A stretch of DNA of 64,000 bases. Source: Rhodobiaceae bacterium UBA7804 (lineage in GTDB: Bacteria; Pseudomonadota; Alphaproteobacteria; Parvibaculales; Parvibaculaceae). Shown here piece by piece: positions 40,464 to 47,497 of this stretch. Below the pieces are notes generated by a model, which had not been told where the DNA came from, searched no databases, and saw nothing but the letters and a program-made list of their open reading frames with translations. The position numbers were made by a program, and so were the translations under genes. Within the stretch, counting starts at the first letter, position 1. Every line of letters starts with the position of its first letter. The DNA lies in assembly GCA_002480495.1 (NCBI GenBank), contig DLCG01000008.1:488438-552437 (forward strand), in the 5' to 3' direction.

Positions 40464-41966
40464 TCACTCGTAGACGAATTCGCTGCCGTCGAGATCGATG
40501 GCGGGCAGTTCGTCCTTTTCCTTCCAGTAGTCCTGGGTGTGCTGCCATTCAGGCTTGTCGCCGCGCTTCGGCAGCAAGTGCATGCTCCGCATCAGGTAAC
40601 CCGGATTGAAGTTGTCCGGATCGATCCAGGGAAGCAGAGGCATGTTGCTGTCTTCCTTGCGCAGCGCCACGCTGACCTTCTTCGCCCCCTTCTCATCCAT
40701 ATGCTTGAGCAGACGGCAGACGAAATCGCCCAGAAGGTCGACGCGCAAGGTCCAGCTCGCACGGAAGTATCCGAAGATCCAGACCATGTTCGGCACGCCA
40801 GTGAACATCATGCCGCGATAGGTGACCGTCTCGCCGAAGTCGAGCGGCTTCCCGTCGATATCGAAGTCGATGTCGCCGAGAACGCTCAGGTTGAAGCCGG
40901 TCGCGGTGACGATGACATCGGCCTCAAGCTCCTTGCCTGATTTGAGCAGAATGCCCTTCTCCGTGAACCGTTCGATCTCGTCCGTCTCTACCGAAGCCTT
41001 GCCCGAAGCAATCCCCTGGAAGATATCGCCATCGGGCACGAAGGCGACGCGCTGCTGCCAAGGGCGATAACGCGGCGTGAAGTGCTTCTGCACCGTCTCC
41101 TCCGGCAGGAAGAGGCGCACCGCGTCGAGCAGTTCCTTGCGCACTTCCTCCGGCTCCTCGAAGGAACGGCGGGCGAACTCGGCCTGATTGTGCAGGATTT
41201 CACGACGCGTGATCTCGTGGATCCACTTCTCGTCCACTTCGAGCTGACGCAGCCTGTCCGCCAGCTCGTTCTCGTTCCGGCCGGGGATGAAATAGGTCGG
41301 CGAGCGCTGGAGAAGCGTCACATGTTGGCAGTCGCCTGCGATAGCGGGCACAAGCGTTGCCGCCGTCGCGCCCGAACCTATGACGATGACTTTCTTGCCC
41401 TTGAGGTCGAAATTGTCCGGCCATGTCTGCGGATGGACGATCTCGCCCTTGAACTTGTCCATGTCGGGCCATTCGGGCGTGTAGCCCTCCGCGTGACGGT
41501 AATAGCCCTGGCACATCCACAGGAAATTCGCGGTGAAGCGGCGTTCCTCTCCGGTCTTCTTGTCGGTCGCATAGACCGTCCAGAGATTGTCCTCGCTCGA
41601 CCACTTCGCCGTCGAAATGCGGTGGTTGTATCGGATATGGCGATCGAGGTCGTTCTCATCGATCACCTCTTTCATATAGGTGAGGATTTCTTCCGCGGTT
41701 GCGATGGGCGTTCCCGTCCAGGGCTTGAAACGATAGCCGAAGGTGTAGAGATCGCTGTCCGAGCGGATGCCGGGGTAGCGGTGCATGTGCCAGGTGCCGC
41801 CGAAACTGTCGAGACCTTCGAGCACGACGAAGGTCTTTTCGGGGCACTGTTCCTGGAGATGATAGGCGGCGCCGACGCCGGAAATGCCCGCTCCGACGAT
41901 CAGCACGTCGAAGTGCTCGGTTTTCTGCGCTGCGGCCGGTTTCGTGAGCGTTTCTGTCCCTGCCAT
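40464..41966 (-). CDS. Flavin-containing monooxygenase, EthA/AlmA-type BVMO
   Basis: Flavoprotein monooxygenase of 500 residues. It has GAGISG (25-30, FAD), FKGEIVHPQTWP (172-183; BVMO fingerprint FxGxxxHxxxWP) and GSGATA (197-202, NADPH). The GYRFKPW and RNENELAD stretches fit the EthA/AlmA branch, whose members oxidise ketones, sulfides or long-chain alkanes. ATG 41966 is used; GTG 41975 is an equally possible start. It shares its strand with the BVMO at 38643 but has a 186-bp gap with a hairpin, so cotranscription is uncertain. A CTGAGGAAAG ribosome-binding site precedes it. Confidence 0.9.
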   Translation of the reverse strand: MAGTETLTKPAAAQKTEHFDVLIVGAGISGVGAAYHLQEQCPEKTFVVLEGLDSFGGTWHMHRYPGIRSDSDLYTFGYRFKPWTGTPIATAEEILTYMKEVIDENDLDRHIRYNHRISTAKWSSEDNLWTVYATDKKTGEERRFTANFLWMCQGYYRHAEGYTPEWPDMDKFKGEIVHPQTWPDNFDLKGKKVIVIGSGATAATLVPAIAGDCQHVTLLQRSPTYFIPGRNENELADRLRQLEVDEKWIHEITRREILHNQAEFARRSFEEPEEVRKELLDAVRLFLPEETVQKHFTPRYRPWQQRVAFVPDGDIFQGIASGKASVETDEIERFTEKGILLKSGKELEADVIVTATGFNLSVLGDIDFDIDGKPLDFGETVTYRGMMFTGVPNMVWIFGYFRASWTLRVDLLGDFVCRLLKHMDEKGAKKVSVALRKEDSNMPLLPWIDPDNFNPGYLMRSMHLLPKRGDKPEWQHTQDYWKEKDELPAIDLDGSEFVYE

Positions 41967-42220
41967 TTCCTTCACTTTCCTCAGTTGGCGCTTCTTGGGT
42001 CGCCGGATTTCGATGTCCCTATCTTGAGACCCTGAAACCTAGGGTCAATACCCTAAATTACCCTCACGCACACCAAATTGACGCAGGGAAATGCTGCATT
42101 GCAGCGCAATCGGGCAGCGGCTCAGGCGAACCGGCTCGAAATTTCTTCAGTGGGCGGATCATATCGGCAAGCTGACGTGCGGGCCGGCAGTTCGCGCAGA
42201 GGCCCTGAGGCCCGAAAATC

Positions 42221-42295
42221 TGGCTGGGGCGGGAGGGTTCGAACCTCCGAATGGCGGAATCAAAATCCGCTGCCTTACCACTTGGCTACGCCCCA
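42221..42295 (-). tRNA. tRNA-Gln (UUG)
   Basis: A full cloverleaf is readable on the minus strand, 75 nt including encoded CCA. The acceptor TGGGGCG pairs with CGCCCCA, the T-loop is GGTTCGAACC, and the anticodon stem GCGGA/TCCGC closes a loop TTTTGAT with anticodon TTG. The discriminator base is G. Confidence 0.95.
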
Positions 42296-42476
42296 GCAGG
42301 GCCTGGAAGCCCTTGGCGGGCGGCCTCGCGAAACGCGGCGGAACATACCGGCATCCCCCCTGTGGCGCAACCGGGCACCTGCCGGATGGAATCCACGGAA
42401 AAGAGCGGCTACCGGTCCCCGATCCCGCTTGCGGCCCCAGGTTTTGGCAGCTATAACGCCGCCTCGAATTGCCGCG

Positions 42477-42553
42477 CGGAGTGTGGCGCAGTCTGGTAGC
42501 GCACCTCGTTCGGGACGAGGGGGTCGCAGGTTCAAATCCTGCCACTCCGACCA
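42477..42553 (+). tRNA. tRNA-Pro (CGG)
   Basis: A full cloverleaf, 77 nt including encoded CCA. The acceptor CGGAGTG pairs with CACTCCG, the T-loop is GGTTCAAATCC, and the anticodon stem CCTCG/CGAGG closes a loop TTCGGGA with anticodon CGG. It is divergent from tRNA-Gln. Confidence 0.95.
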
Positions 42554-42568
42554 TTCGGCAATGACAAT

Positions 42569-42608
42569 AAAGGCTCCCGGCGCGGATTGCGCGGGAGCCT
42601 TTGTTCTT
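42569..42608 (+). terminator. Rho-independent terminator after tRNA-Pro
   Basis: Stem AAAGGCTCCCG (42569-42579) and CGGGAGCCTTT (42592-42602), then TTGTTCTTT. It is also a plausible minus-strand terminator for the small gene at 42641. Confidence 0.8.
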
Positions 42609-42640
42609 TCCGGTGCTTCCGGTAAATGGCCGGGCGCGGC

Positions 42641-42817
42641 TTACCAGCCGAGCAGACCGCCCAGGAAGTCGAGCCATGAGCCGATGGCGCCGCCGCCGCC
42701 GGGCGAACAGGCATAGACCGGCTTCGTGCTCATGAAGAATGCCGCTGAGCCTGCACCCAGCGCGAGAATGGCTGCGGAGGCCGTCATTTTGAGACGGGTC
42801 AGCCGAAAGAGTTTCAT
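42641..42817 (-). CDS. 58-residue secreted or membrane-anchored peptide
   Basis: Very small gene. The product has a basic start (MKLFRLTRLK), a hydrophobic segment (about 11-30) and a short tail beginning VYACSPGGGGAIGSW, with a single cysteine and a hydrophobic C-terminus (DFLGGLLGW). It looks like an exported small peptide with either a cleaved signal or a membrane anchor. ATG 42817 has GGGG about 10 nt upstream. It lies alone between tRNA-Pro and a GST gene. No known family is recognised. Translation is not certain. Confidence 0.55.
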   Translation of the reverse strand: MKLFRLTRLKMTASAAILALGAGSAAFFMSTKPVYACSPGGGGAIGSWLDFLGGLLGW

Positions 42818-42924
42818 AGCGAGACATCCCCTGTAGCTGTTGAGTAGCATCCGGTACCGTGAGCAAAATGCAGACCGCGCCGCGAACGGGGCACCGTTAA
42901 CGAGAAAATCCGAGGAGACTCACG

Positions 42925-43560
42925 ATGGCCGTCACCCTTTACGACTTCACCGCAGCGCCGAGCCCCCGCCGCGCGCGCATCCTGCTCGCCGAGAAGGGAA
43001 TCGCGCATGAGACCGTGCAAATCGATCTCGCAAAGGGTGAGCAGCTCGGCGAGGCCTATCGCCAGATCAATCCGGCCTGCACGGTTCCCGCCCTGAAGCT
43101 CGAGGACGGCACTATCCTGACCGAGAATATCGGCATTGCGGCCTGGGCGGAGGAAGCGAAGCCGGAGCCGCGCCTCCTCGGCGCAACCGCCGCGGAGAAG
43201 GGGCTCGTTTTCAGCTGGAACGCGCGAATCGAATTCGAAGGTTTCATGCCGATCGCCGAGGTTCTGCGGAACACGTCGAAGGGCATGGTTGGCCGCGCCC
43301 TGCCCGGCCCGGTCAATCTCGAGCAGATTCCCGCGCTTGCCGAGCGCGGTTCGATGCGCCTCACGCGCTTCTTCGACATGCTGAACGAGCGTCTGAAGGG
43401 CCGCGAATACATCGCCATCGACAGCTTCTCGCTGGCCGACATCACGGCCCTTGTCTGCGTGGATTTCGCAAAATGGGTGAAGCACGAGCCAAAGCCCGAG
43501 CACACAGACCTTCTGCGCTGGCATGCCGCCGTTTCGGCCCGGCCCAGCGCCAAATCCTGA
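42925..43560 (+). CDS. Glutathione S-transferase family protein
   Basis: Cytosolic protein of 211 residues. The N-terminal thioredoxin-like domain (1-80) has the start LYDFTAAPSPRRARILLAEKG, with the active-site Ser, Pro and Arg region. The cis-proline is in CTVPALKLEDG and the TEN glutathione anchor follows at about 66. The all-helical C-terminal domain (90-205) carries SLADITALVCVDFAKW. It could conjugate or isomerise electrophiles. A GAGGAGACTCACG ribosome-binding site precedes ATG 42925. It is a single gene, with no obvious partner except the riboswitch gene that follows. Confidence 0.9.
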   Translation: MAVTLYDFTAAPSPRRARILLAEKGIAHETVQIDLAKGEQLGEAYRQINPACTVPALKLEDGTILTENIGIAAWAEEAKPEPRLLGATAAEKGLVFSWNARIEFEGFMPIAEVLRNTSKGMVGRALPGPVNLEQIPALAERGSMRLTRFFDMLNERLKGREYIAIDSFSLADITALVCVDFAKWVKHEPKPEHTDLLRWHAAVSARPSAKS

Positions 43561-43608
43561 AACCGCGAATTTGACAGGGCGTCTCTCGCCCCTATGATGC
43601 GGCCACTC

Positions 43609-43818
43609 GATGGTTCCGAGGGATGTCCGTTTGGACATTTCGAGGAGGCAAGAGGGAACAGGGTGAGGCTCGCGCCAAAGCCCTGGCTGCCCCCGCAACT
43701 GTAAGCGGCGAGGCCTCGTTCCAAGCATGTCACTGGCTGCCACGGTCCTTGTTTGAGGGCTGGCATCCCGGGAAGACGGAACGCGGCCCGTGACCCGCGA
43801 GCCAGGAGACCTGCCACC
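43609..43818 (+). ncRNA. Cobalamin riboswitch
   Basis: The conserved core elements are present in order: GGGAACAGGGTGAGGCTC at about 43653, the CTGGCTGCCCCCGCAACTG block at about 43683, a CACTGGCTGCC segment near 43731, GGGAAGACGG near 43770, and the B12-box GCCAGGAGACCTGCC at 43801-43815. It precedes a BtuB-like TonB receptor by about 170 bp. Arms GTCTCTTTCCCCGCGC (43921-43936) and GCGCAAGAGAGAC (43963-43975) could pair and sequester the ribosome-binding region as an expression platform. Adenosylcobalamin or another corrinoid would repress the receptor. Confidence 0.95.
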
Positions 43819-43990
43819 GGGTTCGTCATCTGCCGTGGCCGGGGGTGTGCCAGGGGGGCGTCGATCCGCTGGCACTCTGTCCTTCTTCGGACATCAGGCC
43901 GTCCGGGTTTCCGTTTCCATGTCTCTTTCCCCGCGCACCGGCGCCATGCGGCCGGGGTGGCCGCGCAAGAGAGACAGGACTCTGAATTCA

Positions 43991-45973
43991 ATGACCATCA
44001 AAGGCTGGGGGGCCTGCGCGGCCCTGACACTGGCGGCGCTCGCCGCCACCTCCGCACACGCGGAAGAACCACCGATCGTGACGGACGAGCTGCTCGTTTC
44101 CGCCGGCATCGAACCCATTCCCACCAAGGAAGTCTCGAGCTCCTTCACCATCGTCACGGCGAAAGAGATCGAGAAGTTCCAGTACCAGGACATTACCGAC
44201 GCGCTGCGCTCCGTTCCGGGGCTTCACGTTGTACCTTCAGGCGCACGCGGCACGGTCACGACGGTCTTCACGCGCGGCGCCAATTCCAACCAGACGCTTG
44301 TGCTGCTCAACGGCATGCCGCTCAACGATCCATCCTTTCCGAACGGCGCGGCGAACCTCGCCGGCATTCCGCTCGACAATGTGGAACGGATCGAGGTCGT
44401 GCGCGGGCCTCAATCCGCGCTTTATGGCAGCCAGGCGATCGGCGGCGTGATCAACATCATCACCAAGACCGGCAAGGGGGAGCCCTCCGTCACGGCGCGT
44501 GTCGAAGGCGGCACGCTCGGTACGCTCAACACCTATGCGAGCACGGGTGGCAGCTTCGGTTCGACCGACTACTTCTTCTCTATCTCGCGTGAGGATACTG
44601 CAGGCAACGACATCACGCCCGCCCGCCTTCGTGACGCCCGAGGCGAGGAAGAAGACGGCACGGAGACAATCTCGACTTCTGGCCGCATCGGTACGCAGTT
44701 CAACGAGAATGTGAGCGGCTCCCTCTTCGTTCAATATACGAAAGCGGAAGCCGACACGGACGCCGACGGTTCCACCGCCGGATTCGTCAGCGTCTACCAG
44801 AATTTCGACAGCATCTTCGAGTCGACGCGCCTCTTTGTCGGCGGCGATCTCTCCGGCAAGTTCCTCGACAACAAGTGGCGGCCGAAGCTGTCTCTCAGCT
44901 ACACCGACCAGCAGTCGGACTCGAGCGACAATCCGGATGCGGGCGGCTCGGTCTATCTCGACCGGACCGCGAATGAAGGCCGGACGCTGAAGGCCTCCTT
45001 CGACAACGCCTTCGACCTGTCGAACCAACACCTCCTCACCTTCGGTGCGAGTTATACGCGGGATGAATTCGAATCGAGTGGTTATCGCGATCTCGGCGGC
45101 TTCGTCATCACGCAGGCGTCGGACGCGGAGACGGACGCCTTCGCCGTCTATGTTGGCGACCACATGACATTCGGCGATCGCTTCTTCGCAACTGCCAGTG
45201 CGCGCTACGACATGCCCGAAGACATGGAGGATCGCTTCACCTTCACGCTTGCCCCCGGTTACTACCATCCGGAGACGGATACGCGCTTTACCGTTTCCTA
45301 CGGTACGGGTTTCAAGACGCCTTCGCTCTATCAGCGCTACGGTTTCGACGTGAATACGTTTGGCGGCTTTCCCTCCGGCGTCTATCGCGGCAATCCGAAT
45401 CTCGATCCGGAGAAGAGCAAGGGCTGGGAAGCGGGCATCGAGCAGGGCTTCCTCGGCGGCAGGGCGCTTGCCGGAGCCACCTGGTTCGATACGGAGATCG
45501 AAGACGCAATCTCCATCGTTTTCGTCGGCGTGAACTCGACCGCCATCAATATCGACAAGCTCGACACAAAAGGGCTTGAAGCCTTCGTCGAGATCAATCC
45601 AATCGACGAGTTGACCGCCCGCATCGACTACACGCTGACGATACTGAAATCCGACCAGTTCGCGAGCACGATGGTGCGCCGCCCCCGGCACCTCATCGGT
45701 TTCACCGCGAGCTGGGAAGTCATCCCAGGCACCGTTCTTTCGACCAACGCCGAATGGATAGACATCTATCGCGATGTTCCGCGCGACGGCTTCGGCTTCT
45801 ATGTCGATCCCGGGCCCTACACGGTCGTGAACGTCGCCGCTTCGCACCGCCTCACCGACAATGTGAAGCTCACGGCGCGGGTGAACAACCTGCTCGATAC
45901 GGAGTATGAACCGGCCAACGGTTTCATGGCGCCGGGCATCGAGGCGCTGGCGGGCGTGGAAGTCACCTTCTGA
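43991..45973 (+). CDS. btuB: TonB-dependent vitamin B12 receptor (BtuB-like)
   Basis: Outer-membrane receptor of 660 residues with a signal peptide (about 1-24), a plug domain (about 40-160; IEVVRGPQSALYGSQAIGGVINIITK) and a 22-strand barrel ending in a terminal Phe (GVEVTF). ATG 43991 is the start that leaves the riboswitch untranslated. The upstream cobalamin riboswitch gives strong evidence that the cargo is cobalamin or a precursor. No btuCD or btuF genes follow, so the inner-membrane system must be elsewhere. It is followed by a bidirectional terminator shared with the crotonase gene. The gene would be repressed when corrinoids are plentiful. Confidence 0.92.
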   Translation: MTIKGWGACAALTLAALAATSAHAEEPPIVTDELLVSAGIEPIPTKEVSSSFTIVTAKEIEKFQYQDITDALRSVPGLHVVPSGARGTVTTVFTRGANSNQTLVLLNGMPLNDPSFPNGAANLAGIPLDNVERIEVVRGPQSALYGSQAIGGVINIITKTGKGEPSVTARVEGGTLGTLNTYASTGGSFGSTDYFFSISREDTAGNDITPARLRDARGEEEDGTETISTSGRIGTQFNENVSGSLFVQYTKAEADTDADGSTAGFVSVYQNFDSIFESTRLFVGGDLSGKFLDNKWRPKLSLSYTDQQSDSSDNPDAGGSVYLDRTANEGRTLKASFDNAFDLSNQHLLTFGASYTRDEFESSGYRDLGGFVITQASDAETDAFAVYVGDHMTFGDRFFATASARYDMPEDMEDRFTFTLAPGYYHPETDTRFTVSYGTGFKTPSLYQRYGFDVNTFGGFPSGVYRGNPNLDPEKSKGWEAGIEQGFLGGRALAGATWFDTEIEDAISIVFVGVNSTAINIDKLDTKGLEAFVEINPIDELTARIDYTLTILKSDQFASTMVRRPRHLIGFTASWEVIPGTVLSTNAEWIDIYRDVPRDGFGFYVDPGPYTVVNVAASHRLTDNVKLTARVNNLLDTEYEPANGFMAPGIEALAGVEVTF

Positions 45974-45993
45974 TCACGCTTCGTCACAACAAC

Positions 45994-46025
45994 AAAAGGC
46001 GCGGGAGCGATCCCGCGCCTTTTTT
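45994..46025. terminator. Bidirectional Rho-independent terminator
   Basis: Stem with arms at 45998-46006 and 46011-46020 closing a GCGA loop, followed by TTTTTT on the plus side. A-run AAAA (45994-45997) gives the minus-strand T run. It ends both the btuB gene and the minus-strand crotonase. Confidence 0.88.
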
Positions 46026-46042
46026 CGTTCCCGCTCTCTGCT

Positions 46043-46891
46043 TCAGCGACCGGTGAAGTTCGCCGTGCGCTTTTCCACGAAATGCGCGACGCCTTCCTTG
46101 AAATCCTCGCTCGCGAAACTCTTCTGCATCTCGCTGTCGCCGACTTCGAGCGCCTCGTTGAAATTCTGGAAGAGCGCCTTCCATATCTGCGCCTTCATCA
46201 CCGCCATGGAACGCGGCGAAACCGTCTCCGCCAGCATCCGCGCATAATCCATGACATTCGCCATGAAACTCTCCTGCGGGAAGACCTTGTTCACGAGGCC
46301 CATCGCCTCCGCTTCCGCCGCGGGCACCTTGCGCGCCGACATGAGAAGGTCGAGCGAGTGCGCGGGGCCGACAAGATGCGGCAGCAGCCAGGAAATGCCG
46401 TGCTCGGCGATGAGGCCGCGGCTTGCGAATGCAGTGGTGAATTTCGCTTCCGATCCGGCAAAGCGCATATCGGCATAAAGCGCGAAAACGAGGCCGAGCC
46501 CCGCGGCCGGGCCGTTGATCGCGGCGATGACCGGCTTCTTGACCTGCATGAGATAGCCGAAGCGTCCGCCATAATGCGGGCTCACATCGGGGCCGAGCCC
46601 GCTTGCAAAATCGAACGCTTCCTCGCGCGATGCCGTCGCAAGCTCTCGCTCTTCCCAGCTGTCGGGCTTGATCTGCTGCAGGAGCCCCATATCCGCGCCG
46701 GCGCAGAAGCCGCGCCCCGCGCCTGTCACCACGATCACCCGAACGTCGTCGTCGGCAACAGCGGCAGCCATCGCCTGCTTAACGCTCTTTTCCATCGCCG
46801 CCGTCCAGGCGTTGAGCTTTTCAGGCCGGTTCAGCGTCAGCACGGCCACGCGGTCCCTCACCTCATATGTGAGGTCTTCATAAGCGCTCAT
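46043..46891 (-). CDS. Enoyl-CoA hydratase/isomerase family protein (second crotonase)
   Basis: Crotonase of 282 residues. FCAGADMGLL (62-71) and GPAAGLGL (127-134) make the oxyanion hole, and the retained Glu163 is in LIAEHGISWLL. The first catalytic Glu position is Val135. This is the same pattern as the crotonase at 267-1172, so both may do isomerase-type or non-hydratase chemistry. ATG 46891 has GGGGAGGAGAAA upstream. It is divergent from the DUF2946 gene with about 112 bp between, and shares a terminator with btuB. Nothing nearby fixes the substrate. Confidence 0.9.
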   Translation of the reverse strand: MSAYEDLTYEVRDRVAVLTLNRPEKLNAWTAAMEKSVKQAMAAAVADDDVRVIVVTGAGRGFCAGADMGLLQQIKPDSWEERELATASREEAFDFASGLGPDVSPHYGGRFGYLMQVKKPVIAAINGPAAGLGLVFALYADMRFAGSEAKFTTAFASRGLIAEHGISWLLPHLVGPAHSLDLLMSARKVPAAEAEAMGLVNKVFPQESFMANVMDYARMLAETVSPRSMAVMKAQIWKALFQNFNEALEVGDSEMQKSFASEDFKEGVAHFVEKRTANFTGR

Positions 46892-47003
46892 TTTCTCCTC
46901 CCCTTCTTCGGCTGTTTCCGCCTTTCGGCAAGTATGGCCGAAGGCAACCCCATGCGACAAACTGCTCCCGACGAAGTCGTGGTATTCCGGCCCTTCCCGG
47001 CGT

Positions 47004-47414
47004 ATGGTTTTTCGCATGGGGAACACACGCACATATGGCCAGAAGCCGCTCGCCCGCCTCGGCGCCGTTCAGGCGCTGGCGCTCATTGCGATGTTCTTCC
47101 ATATCGCCTCCCCGCTCGCGCTCCAGCTTGCCGGTCCATCCGTGGACGGGCTCATGCAGACCGTTATCTGCTCCGGCGGCGTCGCGAAGACGGTCTATAT
47201 CGACGAGGATGGGAATCCTGTCGAACCGGCCACCCCCGGTTCGACAGCGCATGACTGCAAATCCTGCGTCCATCATTGCGGCGCTGCGGCGCTCACGGCC
47301 CTTTTCGCCCTTCCCGCGCCGCAATGGACGCTTCCCGCTCCGCTTCGCGCCGCATATGCCGCACTTTCCGGCTACGCTTACTCCAGCCAGCATTCCCGCG
47401 CGCCGCCCGCCTGA
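47004..47414 (+). CDS. DUF2946 family membrane protein, probable copper-related
   Basis: Small protein of 136 residues. The N-terminal hydrophobic segment (about 20-40) may be a signal peptide or anchor. The mature part has ICSGGVAKTVYIDEDGNPVEPA and CKSCVHHCGAA, a cysteine- and histidine-rich motif typical of DUF2946. The family is usually found with TonB receptors and copper-handling proteins, and the same context is seen here. A TonB receptor starts 83 bp after it and a YcnI-like protein follows. ATG 47004 or 47016 could be the start. Metal binding by the CxxCxHHC cluster is plausible but not shown. Confidence 0.8.
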   Translation: MVFRMGNTRTYGQKPLARLGAVQALALIAMFFHIASPLALQLAGPSVDGLMQTVICSGGVAKTVYIDEDGNPVEPATPGSTAHDCKSCVHHCGAAALTALFALPAPQWTLPAPLRAAYAALSGYAYSSQHSRAPPA

Positions 47415-47497
47415 TCCGGCGCGTGCTTCCACAATCCCTTCACAACGACGCCTGCAGCGCGCGCCGCTAGCGGGCTCGCATCATTGAATCAGGCAAC

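Noticed and set aside
44237..45847. Minus-strand open frame of about 536 codons
   Set aside because: Shadow of the BtuB-like receptor; the receptor has plug, barrel and riboswitch support.
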